A stretch of 5,903 nucleotides of DNA from NCBI GenBank assembly GCA_964569695.1, contig CAZMUA010000036.1, positions 1 to 5,903 on the forward strand. The letters are read 5' to 3'. How positions within the stretch are numbered: position 1 is the stretch's first letter; the number at the start of each line of letters is the position of its first letter. A program made the translations under genes and the position numbers. Positions 1 to 5,679 of the stretch are shown one piece after another. This DNA is from UBA8106 sp964569695 (GTDB lineage Bacteria; Acidobacteriota; Vicinamibacteria; Vicinamibacterales; UBA823). The notes under the pieces are model-generated. The model worked only from the letters and a program-made list of their open reading frames with translations, was not told where the DNA came from and did not search any database.

Positions 1-118
1 TTTCCAGTAGCTGAGACGTTAAACCCTAGATTGTGTTACGAGCTGGCTGTAGTATTTAGCAGTAGTTGAAGTGTCAGCATAGTCTGGCCTTTAGATAACC
101 CTCCTAAACTCGTCTCGC

Positions 119-124
119 AAGGAG
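119..124 (+). promoter_or_regulatory. Ribosome binding site of the PanE-like gene
   Basis: AAGGAG lies six bases before the ATG at 131 and only three before the in-frame TTG at 128. The spacing decides in favour of the ATG. Confidence 0.75.
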
Positions 125-130
125 AATTTG

Positions 131-1069
131 ATGACCGAGAGTAGTAGCCCTACGTTTGCAATTATGGGTAGTGGTGGCATGGGGGGATATATTGGCGCCA
201 AGCTCACCCAAGCCGGCTACAAGGTTTCTTTTATCGCCCGCGGAGCTCATTTAGAGGCGATGAAGAACAATGGGTTGAAGATTGAAGGGCCTGACGAGTC
301 TTTTGTTATCGATCCAATTCGGGCGACAAACGACCCCAGAGAGATCGGCCCGGTTGATTTTGTCATCTTCTGCGTAAAGCTTTGGGATACAGAAGCCGCA
401 GGCGAGCAGTGTCGGGATTTGGTCGGTCCTGATACAGCAGTCTTATCCATGCAGAATGGTGTCGACCCGGAGCCAATTCTTGGTCGAATCTTGGGATGCG
501 AACATGTCATGGGAGCTGTTTCAGAAATTGGAGCCAACATCATCAAGCCTGGGTTCGTCCGTCGTTTTACGCCCTTTGCAATCATACGGTTCGGTGAGCT
601 TGATCAGTCTCGCTCTGCTCGGTCGATTCAATTCTCTGAAGCCATTACTGCTGCCGAACTCGAAGCTAATCATGTCGATAGTATCAACCTGACAATATGG
701 GATAAGTTCTTGTGGCTTGTTGGGGCTAGTGCCTTGAACTGTGTTACTCGGCAACCGTTTGGTCCCGTGCGCGACGACCCCGACACCAGAGCTTTGCTGA
801 GGCAGATAATGCAAGAGGTCATGGCTGTTGCAAATGCCAAAGATATCCCCCTTACAAATGAAAACATCGAAGCGAGGTTGGACTACATCGATAGCTTACC
901 GGGCCAGGCCAAGGTATCGATGGCAGTTGATTTAGAACGCGGGAATCAGCTTGAGTTGCCGTGGCTGTCTGGTGCAGTTGCTCGAATGGGAAAGGAACTT
1001 GGCATTCCCACACCCGCAAATAACGTTATTTGTGCTGCCCTTAAACACTATGTTATGGGAAGTGTTTGA
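131..1069 (+). CDS. PanE/ApbA-family 2-dehydropantoate 2-reductase-like oxidoreductase (paralogue type)
   Basis: This 312-residue protein belongs to the ketopantoate reductase family, soluble NADPH-dependent enzymes that reduce 2-oxo acids. An N-terminal Rossmann fold shows GSGGMG at residues 13-18, and R37 in IARG is placed to bind the NADPH phosphate. The substrate side shows K83 (CVK), N109 (QNG), catalytic K192 in WDKF, N203 and E275 in LELPWLSG. These match the Lys, Asn and Glu residues of E. coli PanE by position. The segment after K192 is longer and more hydrophobic (FLWLVGASALN) than in true PanE, and the C-terminus resembles catabolic paralogues of the family. The real substrate is therefore probably another 2-oxo acid rather than ketopantoate. 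The start is the ATG at 131, six bases after AAGGAG; the TTG at 128 sits too close to that site. The neighbouring racemase-like gene is convergent, so the two are not in one operon. Confidence 0.9.
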   Translation: MTESSSPTFAIMGSGGMGGYIGAKLTQAGYKVSFIARGAHLEAMKNNGLKIEGPDESFVIDPIRATNDPREIGPVDFVIFCVKLWDTEAAGEQCRDLVGPDTAVLSMQNGVDPEPILGRILGCEHVMGAVSEIGANIIKPGFVRRFTPFAIIRFGELDQSRSARSIQFSEAITAAELEANHVDSINLTIWDKFLWLVGASALNCVTRQPFGPVRDDPDTRALLRQIMQEVMAVANAKDIPLTNENIEARLDYIDSLPGQAKVSMAVDLERGNQLELPWLSGAVARMGKELGIPTPANNVICAALKHYVMGSV

Positions 1070-1125
1070 AGTTCGGTAATTCTCTGGCCGAGAGATTCGA
1101 GTAGGCACTCAAAATATCGGCTGCA

Positions 1126-2220
1126 CTACTCCACCCGATAACGCGCAACCGCTTCGTCATTCCATTCGATACCATTGCCGACAGTCGTCGGTACATAAAC
1201 CTTCCCGTCTGAAACAACGGTAGGCTCACGGATCACCGGACTGGCCCAGTCGACATACTCAAGCCAGTGTGCGTTGTTTGTCGCGGCCATGAGATGAATG
1301 CTTATCTCTGGGTAAAGATGAGTAGACACTGGGATATTCGCAGCATCCGGTAGAGTGACGGCCGCACGCCATCCTGAGACACCGGCAATACGCTGTACAT
1401 CAAACATGTAAAAGTCAGCGGCCCCGGCTTGCAGAGCTTTCTGAAATTCAAGCGGGTTGAGCAGGTTTTCACCCGTCTGAATCGGTGTTTCCACAGCAGC
1501 TGCGATTTCCGCCGAGCCGTGGTAATCATCATAGCGGACAGGCTCCTCGATCCAATACAACCCCTCTCCATCCAGCGCCTGACAACGAAGAAGCGCTTCA
1601 TCTTTATCCAGGCCCTGATTGAAGTCGCTCATCACATGGACCGTATCGCCGCAACTGCGCTTTACTGCGCGAACTGCGGCGAGATCATCTTTGAAAGACT
1701 CATAACCCAGTCGCAGCTTGACCGCGCTGAAGCCACCCTCAGCAAGCAACTCCTGCGCCTGGTCTGCAAGCTTCTCTGGCCCATCCTTTCCAAGCCAAAG
1801 GCCACAACTGCTATAAGTTTGTAGGTAATCACGTTGCTGTCCTAAAACTGCAGCTAACGAAAGCCCTTCAGATTTGGCCCTTATATCCCAGAGTGCCATG
1901 TCCAACCCTGCCAGTACCTGGCCGAGGATCCCGTGAATGTCCAGTAATCGAAGTTGCCGTCGCAACTGTGGGTCAACCTGCTCGGGGTCAGCTTTCATAC
2001 CCTGTACCAGTTCTTCAATCGCAGCCACACAAGCTATGGTCGGCTTTAACATGGATTTTTTGAATGCAAACAGATAAGCACGTCCGATCAGCCCGGCATC
2101 GGTTTCCAGATCAAGCAGAACAAGAGGAAATTCATTGACAGAACCACTGGCCGTTACCGGTGGTCGCCTGAAAGGCACTAAAACCGGTGTCGTCTTAATA
2201 CCAGAAATTACAGCAGTCAT
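1126..2220 (-). CDS. Mandelate racemase-like enolase-superfamily enzyme with a KxR motif
   Basis: This is a full-length 364-residue member of the mandelate racemase/muconate lactonizing enzyme family, cytoplasmic Mg-dependent enzymes that abstract the alpha-proton of a carboxylate to racemise or dehydrate it. An N-terminal capping domain (about 1-125) precedes the TIM barrel. Metal ligands are D199 (DFN), E225 (WIEEP) and E251 (GEN). The general acid/base pair is D274 with H301 (STHL), and E321 is in HWLE. From the barrel onward each residue sits four positions after its counterpart in Pseudomonas putida mandelate racemase, and the segments SGW and HWLE match well. The exception is the KxK motif at 168-170, which reads KLR: the Lys equivalent to K166, the S-specific base, is Arg170. 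The enzyme may thus be one-base (dehydratase or epimerase) rather than a racemase. The ATG at 2220 follows GAGGAG by seven bases. Substrate unknown; family assignment is secure. Confidence 0.93.
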   Translation of the reverse strand: MTAVISGIKTTPVLVPFRRPPVTASGSVNEFPLVLLDLETDAGLIGRAYLFAFKKSMLKPTIACVAAIEELVQGMKADPEQVDPQLRRQLRLLDIHGILGQVLAGLDMALWDIRAKSEGLSLAAVLGQQRDYLQTYSSCGLWLGKDGPEKLADQAQELLAEGGFSAVKLRLGYESFKDDLAAVRAVKRSCGDTVHVMSDFNQGLDKDEALLRCQALDGEGLYWIEEPVRYDDYHGSAEIAAAVETPIQTGENLLNPLEFQKALQAGAADFYMFDVQRIAGVSGWRAAVTLPDAANIPVSTHLYPEISIHLMAATNNAHWLEYVDWASPVIREPTVVSDGKVYVPTTVGNGIEWNDEAVARYRVE

Positions 2221-2227
2221 AGTGTTT

Positions 2228-2233
2228 CTCCTC
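2228..2233 (-). promoter_or_regulatory. Ribosome binding site of the racemase-like gene
   Basis: On the minus strand GAGGAG ends seven bases before the ATG at 2220, a strong and well-spaced site that fixes the start. Confidence 0.75.
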
Positions 2234-2267
2234 TATTTAGATCGCAGTCGTGCCCACCATTTAACTC

Positions 2268-2273
2268 ATTATA
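2268..2273 (-). promoter_or_regulatory. Candidate -10 element for the racemase-like gene
   Basis: A perfect TATAAT on the minus strand would start transcription near 2261, giving a leader of about 40 bases with the ribosome binding site in its second half. The region 15-18 bases upstream has no good TTGACA match (AACGAC at a 17-base spacing), so an activator would be needed if this promoter is real. Confidence 0.35.
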
Positions 2274-2323
2274 TTCAAAGGCGTGTAGCAGTCGTTCTAG
2301 ACCGTGACTTTGGTCGCATGAGG

Positions 2324-2411
2324 CTTCAATCTCTTTTGTCGCCTCGGCCCTTGAGAAACCTTGAAGAGTGCCGGTGACGACGAAAGCCTGGCCGGAGAGT
2401 TTCTTCGCCAT
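2324..2411 (-). pseudogene. BRCT-domain remnant resembling the C-terminus of NAD-dependent DNA ligase
   Basis: The minus-strand frame from 2411 reads a run of about 28 residues with L-S-G-Q then FVVTGTL, GFSRAEA and EIEA. This is the pattern that opens the BRCT domain of LigA-type ligases: a small hydrophobic beta strand, TGTL, then SR-EA in the first helix. After EIEA the open frame loses similarity. In the neighbouring frame the next codons read ATKVTV and then a stop, which resembles the G-x-K-V-x-G strand that should follow, so a frameshift is likely. A stop codon lies 16 codons upstream of 2411, and no ligase catalytic or helix-hairpin-helix domain is present. The open frame continues by chance to 2217, where its TGA overlaps the ATG of the racemase-like gene. 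I read it as a decayed fragment; a real 64-residue leader protein is less likely because no ribosome binding site precedes the ATG at 2411. Confidence 0.55.
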
Positions 2412-2446
2412 GGCGGTCTTCAGGGTGTCGGTCTCCGACGACCACT

Positions 2447-2476
2447 ATCGTACTCCGACACAAAGAAATACGTCAA
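2447..2476 (-). promoter_or_regulatory. Candidate sigma70-type promoter upstream of the BRCT remnant
   Basis: On the minus strand TTGACG (2471-2476) is followed after 18 bases by TACGAT (2447-2452). This is five of six matches at -35 and four of six at -10. It would transcribe leftward through the BRCT remnant into the racemase-like gene with a leader of more than 200 bases. Whether it is active, or a leftover of the lost gene, cannot be judged from sequence. Confidence 0.3.
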
Positions 2477-2663
2477 AACCCAAGCAAAGTCATAAACGGC
2501 TAAAACAATCCATTTTGGGGATTCTCGGGTATTCTTTGGCCGAACCTCGGTCATTGACCTATTCATATGCCAGAAGGGCTTAAATCGGATTTAGTGCAAG
2601 CTTTGTGTTGAACGATGACTCCAAGGAGGTATCGCTGGAGAGGCTAGGTTAACAGGTAAACTT

Positions 2664-3035
2664 TTAGCCGCCATGTGCCACCGCTATTTTTTGGGAGTCG
2701 TCAAAAATCGTGAACTCTTTTTGTAGTCCGTCTTCGACTAGAAACATGTGAACGCTATGGGCGTTTAAGTTATCTGCCGTGTACTTTACAAAAACATGCA
2801 CCCGGTCACCCTCGGCGACGACATGTATGATTTCTAGATTGAAGTTTGGGAAATCATTTGGAATATGCGCTAGAAAATTATCTTTAAAATCAGCAAACCC
2901 TTTATATTCACCTGACCGCCTGTGGTCACCGTTAACCTTAAACAGTGCGTGTTCGTGGTTTATTTTACTCAGACCTTCCACATCTCCTTCTGCAAATAAT
3001 TGATAGCCACTCAGAACAATTTCTTTTGGTGTCAT
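2664..3035 (-). CDS. SnoaL/NTF2-like small protein
   Basis: This 123-residue protein has the signature of the SnoaL-like branch of the NTF2 fold, a cone-shaped alpha+beta domain used by small isomerases, hydrolases and binding proteins. The N-terminal helix carries YQLFAEGDVEGL (11-22). The strand region has G-x-Y-x-G (42-46), then an F-rich helix and a PNF segment (63-65). The second half shows AEGDRV (74-79) followed by VFVKY, the usual central strands. Length is typical and no signal peptide is present, so it should be cytoplasmic. The family is too diverse to name a substrate. On the minus strand GGAGG (3048-3052) lies 12 bases before the ATG, a little far but the only candidate. The DsbA-like gene ends 117 bases upstream in the same direction, so cotranscription is possible but unproven. 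The gene looks more AT-rich than its neighbours, compatible with a separate origin. Confidence 0.8.
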   Translation of the reverse strand: MTPKEIVLSGYQLFAEGDVEGLSKINHEHALFKVNGDHRRSGEYKGFADFKDNFLAHIPNDFPNFNLEIIHVVAEGDRVHVFVKYTADNLNAHSVHMFLVEDGLQKEFTIFDDSQKIAVAHGG

Positions 3036-3152
3036 GGTCGTCTACTTCCTCCGATGATCAGTTTCCTTGAGGATGATTTATCGGGAGATATTCCAAATGC
3101 GGTTAACTCACTCCCAACATCCCACCGTAAATCGTACTCTCATCAAGGAGTC

Positions 3153-3785
3153 TTAATTTGTCAATCTGAGCCAATTTTCACGAAGGGTATTTACGTCAAC
3201 AAAACCCGCACTCAGTAACCCCGACCGGTCTCCACCAATCGCATCCTGTTGGTGCCAAAATACAGTAGGAAATCCCGTTACTCCCAAGGCACGTACTTGG
3301 GCCAACTCCTCGCCAAATGCCTCTTGGACAGTGGAACTGTCAAGGTCTTTTTCGAACTGAGTACTGTCGAGACCAATTTCACCAGCAAGAGCAATTAATG
3401 TGGCAGTATGTGATGGATCCCTAGCCTCCAGATAATACGCCTGTTGAACTGCTTCGAAATATCGTGCTCGTGCGCTCGTGGATTGCAGGCCAGCGGAGAT
3501 AACCGCACGGCATGCCGGATAGGTGGAACGGCGAGGCTCACAAACATCCCAGAACTGATAATTGAAATTGGCTCCGGTCCGTTCAGCAACTGCCCGCCAG
3601 GCATTTTGAACATAAGCTTGGGTTTGTGCGTCCATTGGTTCATGAGAATCCGGCGCAAGACCCCCCATCAAATCCTTAACTATCACCGATGGGGGTAGTT
3701 CTGCTAGGAACGTTTGCCATGAGGATCTAAAACCCCAGCACCAACTGCACATCGGATCTACAATCAAATGGAGTTGAGTTAGCAT
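3153..3785 (-). CDS. DsbA-family thioredoxin-fold protein (CSWC active site), cytoplasmic
   Basis: This 210-residue protein has a DsbA-type fold: a thioredoxin domain split by a helical insertion. The redox motif C13-S-W-C16 sits directly after the first strand (LHLIVDP), and the cis-proline expected opposite it is P173 in TGFPT. The sequence CSWCWGF is characteristic of the branch of DsbA-like proteins that includes FrnE- and HCCA-isomerase-like members. The protein starts at the first strand, with no room for a signal peptide, so it should be a cytoplasmic disulphide oxidoreductase or glutathione/thiol-linked enzyme rather than periplasmic DsbA. Two further cysteines (C82, C92) lie in the helical insertion. 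The ATG at 3785 is the only possible start, since stops TAA and TAG lie in frame about 40 bases upstream, yet no clear ribosome binding site precedes it. The partner protein or substrate is unknown. Confidence 0.87.
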   Translation of the reverse strand: MLTQLHLIVDPMCSWCWGFRSSWQTFLAELPPSVIVKDLMGGLAPDSHEPMDAQTQAYVQNAWRAVAERTGANFNYQFWDVCEPRRSTYPACRAVISAGLQSTSARARYFEAVQQAYYLEARDPSHTATLIALAGEIGLDSTQFEKDLDSSTVQEAFGEELAQVRALGVTGFPTVFWHQQDAIGGDRSGLLSAGFVDVNTLRENWLRLTN

Positions 3786-3849
3786 TGCACTCGGTCTGTT
3801 GTCACCGTAACGAAAAAGACACTATTACTTATCCACCATCTGTGTGTGA

Positions 3850-3975
3850 CTAACTCAATCTCCCCACCAAGTCCTCCGCCCTTAAATGTGTATAGCGCAT
3901 CAACATCTTGGTGTCTTTGTGGCCTGTAATGGTCGCTACTTCGACTGTAACTACGGCACCATAGCGATGCCGTGA
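3850..3975 (-). pseudogene. Tyrosine recombinase (phage-type integrase) C-terminal remnant
   Basis: The minus-strand frame ending at the TAG of 3850-3852 reads VEVATITGHK, then MLMRYTHLRAEDL. This is the C-terminal end of the catalytic domain of tyrosine recombinases: the GH carries the third catalytic histidine (or Trp in other members) and the Tyr in RYTH is the DNA-cleaving nucleophile. The preceding SR (3970-3975) can still be aligned with the helix that follows the HxxR box. That box itself (normally H-D-L-R-H) is not readable in frame, and the frame further upstream to 4068 has no integrase character. The core-binding domain and the first catalytic Arg and Lys are absent. This is therefore roughly the last tenth of an integrase and cannot be active. 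It marks a former integrated element such as a genomic island or prophage. Confidence 0.75.
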
Positions 3976-4033
3976 GACCAGTGGTTCGGTTCCTATCACG
4001 ACGGTACTCCCGAGGAGACTGAAAACGTCAGGG

Positions 4034-4062
4034 CGCACCAGGCTAGACTGCGGGGTGGTGCG
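4034..4062. repeat. Seven-base inverted repeat CGCACCA / TGGTGCG
   Basis: CGCACCA at 4034-4040 and TGGTGCG at 4056-4062 form a perfect seven-base stem around a 15-base loop. It lies between the integrase remnant and the frameshifted reading frame to its right. No T-run follows, so it is not an obvious terminator. It could be a leftover recombination-site arm or chance. Confidence 0.4.
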
Positions 4063-4260
4063 ACGCAAACTTCATAACGTAAGGCGTAATCCCGTTGCAG
4101 AATTTGCACGACAATTCAGAAGCCAATTGAAGAGCTGAGAACGGAACTGGCGGAACTGATGGGTGAAGTCCAACCCCGTCCAACCAAATCCAGCACTAGT
4201 GACGGTAGCTTTGACGGTAACTATTGGGGTGGAACAGAACCCCGTCCAATAATTCAATAA
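4061..4260 (+). pseudogene. Frameshifted C-terminal fragment of an unidentified protein with QPRP/EPRP repeats
   Basis: Two overlapping plus-strand frames together read like one protein. The first gives RRKLHNV and NPVAEFARQFR up to about 4120 and then soon stops. The second takes over from about 4120 with KPIEELRTELAELMG, then QPRPT, a Ser/Asp/Gly-rich linker, GNYWGG and EPRPIIQ, ending at the TAA of 4258-4260. Restoring one A in the run near 4118-4122 would join them. The first part is basic, the middle is a probable amphipathic helix, and the end is low-complexity. The first frame is open back to about 3965 but has no ATG, so the 5' end is missing. I do not recognise the family. Its position next to an integrase remnant suggests a mobile-element or island gene. 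A competing minus-strand frame covers the same bases but its Trp/Cys/Phe-rich translation looks like an antisense shadow. Confidence 0.4.
4172..4249 (+). repeat. Direct 12-base repeat AACCCCGTCCAA
   Basis: AACCCCGTCCAA occurs at 4172-4183 and again at 4238-4249, exactly 66 bases apart. Because 66 is a multiple of three, both copies are in the same frame and encode QPRPT and EPRPI in the fragment ending at 4260. A shorter pair, CGGAACTG, stands at 4142-4149 and 4151-4158, nine bases apart, encoding the TELAEL helix. Confidence 0.65.
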
Positions 4261-4316
4261 GTTACAGTCCCGTTCGAGCCCACCCATAGCTGCCATCTTA
4301 TGTTAGTTTTGCGGAG

Positions 4317-4322
4317 TAAAAT
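4317..4322 (+). promoter_or_regulatory. Candidate -10 element for the hydrolase gene
   Basis: TAAAAT matches the sigma70 -10 consensus in five of six bases and would place the transcript start about 11 bases before the ATG at 4340. No convincing -35 hexamer lies 15-18 bases upstream, so this is a weak call. Confidence 0.25.
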
Positions 4323-4339
4323 ATCAAGACATAATAGAT

Positions 4340-5098
4340 ATGCGTAACAAATATATAGCCTTGATCCTAGGAATTGGGCTGGTTGCACCTGGTTTTGCTT
4401 CCGACCTTGGCAAAGAGCAACGCTGGCGTGAGCAGGTTGCCGAGTCGATTATGGATGGCGAGGAGGTCGATGTCATGGTTGACGGTCGCGGCGTGTTTGG
4501 TATTTACACCGAGGCGACCAATGATTCCAAGAAGGGCATGATCATTGTACATGGAACTGGAATTCACCCCAACTGGGAGCAGGTCGTACAGCCAATCCGT
4601 GTAGCGCTGACGGAGCACGGCTGGCATACCCTGTCGATCCAGATGCCGATCTTGCGTAACGGCGCCGAGTTAGAAGAATACGTGCCGTTGTACCCCGAGG
4701 TTCCGCCGCGCCTGAAGGCGGCGGAGCAGTTCCTTAAACAAAAAGGTGCTGAAACCTTGGTCATCGTTGCCCACAGCCAGGGCGCCACGATGTCGAGCTA
4801 TTACCTCTCACGTAATGTGAACGACATCCAGGGTTTTGTGGCCATCGGGATGAGTGCGACACAGAAAAGCAAGGACGTCAACAGCGCGATTTCACTACAG
4901 ACCATAAGCATTCCGGTGCTTGATCTTTACGGTTCAGACGATCTTCCCGGTGTGCTCGAAACTGCAGAATTCCGAAAACAGGTCTCGGCACATAATGCGC
5001 AGTACAGTCAGCAGGTGATCCAAGGTGCAAACCACTTTTTTGAGGAGATGGATGACGAGTTGATCGGAGTGGTGGCAGACTGGAGTCAGCGGTTTTAG
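4340..5098 (+). CDS. Exported alpha/beta hydrolase (DUF3530-like)
   Basis: This 252-residue protein begins with a signal peptide: positive MRNK, a hydrophobic stretch at residues 5-16, and a probable cleavage after GFA (A20). It should act in the periplasm or outside the cell. The mature part is an alpha/beta hydrolase. HGTGIHPNW at 71-79 is the oxyanion-hole loop, AHSQG at 144-148 is the nucleophile elbow with S146, and YGSDD (197-201) supplies the likely acid D200 or D201. H232 in GANHFF completes the triad. The combination of an HGxGxHPxW loop with a short lid resembles the DUF3530 group of uncharacterised proteobacterial exported hydrolases. The substrate is probably an ester or amide but cannot be named. 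No ribosome binding site is visible within 15 bases of the ATG; the start is chosen because it yields a complete signal peptide. The Gfa-like gene follows 91 bases later on the same strand. Confidence 0.85.
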   Translation: MRNKYIALILGIGLVAPGFASDLGKEQRWREQVAESIMDGEEVDVMVDGRGVFGIYTEATNDSKKGMIIVHGTGIHPNWEQVVQPIRVALTEHGWHTLSIQMPILRNGAELEEYVPLYPEVPPRLKAAEQFLKQKGAETLVIVAHSQGATMSSYYLSRNVNDIQGFVAIGMSATQKSKDVNSAISLQTISIPVLDLYGSDDLPGVLETAEFRKQVSAHNAQYSQQVIQGANHFFEEMDDELIGVVADWSQRF

Positions 5099-5179
5099 TT
5101 AGGGTTATGAGGGATAGGAGAACTCTAAACGTAGTCAATAATCTTCGGGTAACCAGGGCTTGTAAACTGAACAAGAATC

Positions 5180-5183
5180 GGAG
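5180..5183 (+). promoter_or_regulatory. Ribosome binding site of the Gfa-like gene
   Basis: GGAG lies six bases before the ATG at 5190 and directly touches the in-frame TTG at 5184, so it selects the ATG. Confidence 0.65.
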
Positions 5184-5189
5184 TTGCTT

Positions 5190-5603
5190 ATGACATTAAA
5201 TATAACCGGTCATTGTCTATGTGGTTCGGTCAGTTTTGAATGCAGTGTTGAACCCATATTCCAAGGCTCTTGTCATTGTGATGATTGTCGCCGCTCGAGT
5301 GGCAGTCTCTATGGTTCGTTCATTTTTGTTCTGGCAGAAAGCGTGACTATCACCGGTCAGACGCACTCCTATCAGCACAAGAGCGATAGGGGTAGCACCA
5401 TGACCAAAGAGTTTTGCCCAACGTGCGGATCACAAATGTTTTCGTTGAACAGCCACTTTCCAGAACGTCGCGGAATAAGAGTGGGCATCATCGATGACGC
5501 CAGCTGGTTCAGACCAGACGCTTACTTATATGACTGCAAGAAATTGCCACACACCCCCGTTGACCCCGAGATCACCACTTACGAAAGATCAAGACCGGGT
5601 TAA
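5190..5603 (+). CDS. Gfa/CENP-V-family zinc protein (glutathione-dependent formaldehyde-activating-like)
   Basis: This 137-residue protein has the complete cysteine pattern of the Gfa/CENP-V fold, a small cytoplasmic zinc-binding beta domain. C9 and C11 lie in GHCLCGSV, C28, C30 and C33 in GSCHCDDCRR, and C76 and C79 in FCPTCGSQ. In Paracoccus Gfa these ligands hold a structural zinc and a second zinc that glutathione can capture. Family members have been linked to S-hydroxymethylglutathione formation, although the catalytic role of Gfa has been questioned and most homologues have unknown substrates. The C-terminus (PHTPVDPEIT) is short but normal for the family. ATG at 5190 is chosen because GGAG (5180-5183) ends six bases before it; an in-frame TTG at 5184 abuts that site. 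No glutathione-dependent formaldehyde dehydrogenase gene lies nearby, so a formaldehyde role is not supported by context. Confidence 0.92.
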   Translation: MTLNITGHCLCGSVSFECSVEPIFQGSCHCDDCRRSSGSLYGSFIFVLAESVTITGQTHSYQHKSDRGSTMTKEFCPTCGSQMFSLNSHFPERRGIRVGIIDDASWFRPDAYLYDCKKLPHTPVDPEITTYERSRPG

Positions 5604-5618
5604 TTAATCAAGAATGTT

Positions 5619-5634
5619 CCCCATGAGTGTGGGG
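5619..5634 (+). terminator. Short hairpin after the Gfa-like gene, possible weak terminator
   Basis: CCCCA and TGGGG form a five-base stem with a six-base loop beginning 15 bases after the stop codon. No T-run follows, so intrinsic termination is uncertain. Confidence 0.25.
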
Positions 5635-5679
5635 CAGATGTACCTATACTGTTTATGATTTAGAGTTGTTAGTACTCAG

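Noticed and set aside
66..96. TTGAAG ... TTAGAT as a promoter for the PanE-like gene
   Set aside because: The spacing is 19 bases and both hexamers are poor; not better than chance in a region of this composition.
128..130. TTG as start of the PanE-like gene, adding one residue
   Set aside because: It is only three bases from AAGGAG; the ATG at 131 has the normal six-base spacing.
521..814. Minus-strand open frames opposite the PanE-like gene
   Set aside because: They are antisense to a conserved coding frame and lack ribosome binding sites.
1081..1095. TCTCT-GGCCG-AGAGA hairpin between the convergent genes as a shared terminator
   Set aside because: The stem is only five AT/GC-mixed pairs and no T-run follows on either strand.
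1429..1824. A 131-codon plus-strand open frame inside the racemase-like gene
   Set aside because: It lies antisense to a clear enolase-superfamily gene with conserved catalytic residues; its translation has no domain character.
4072..4296. Minus-strand 74-codon open frame
   Set aside because: Its Trp/Cys/Phe-rich translation resembles the antisense of the QPRP/EPRP frame, and no ribosome binding site precedes its ATG.
4261..4297. GTTCGAGCCC resembling a tRNA T-loop, which would fit an integrase att site
   Set aside because: The flanking bases do not pair into a five-base T-stem and no acceptor, D or anticodon arm can be drawn upstream.
3786..4340. Chromosomal integron cassette array, since small unrelated enzymes are typical cassette cargo
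   Set aside because: Genes lie on both strands and I saw no paired GTTRRRY / RYYYAAC attC ends between them; the recombinase tail is not of the integron type.
5184..5186. TTG as start of the Gfa-like gene
   Set aside because: It directly abuts the GGAG site, while the ATG at 5190 is six bases away.
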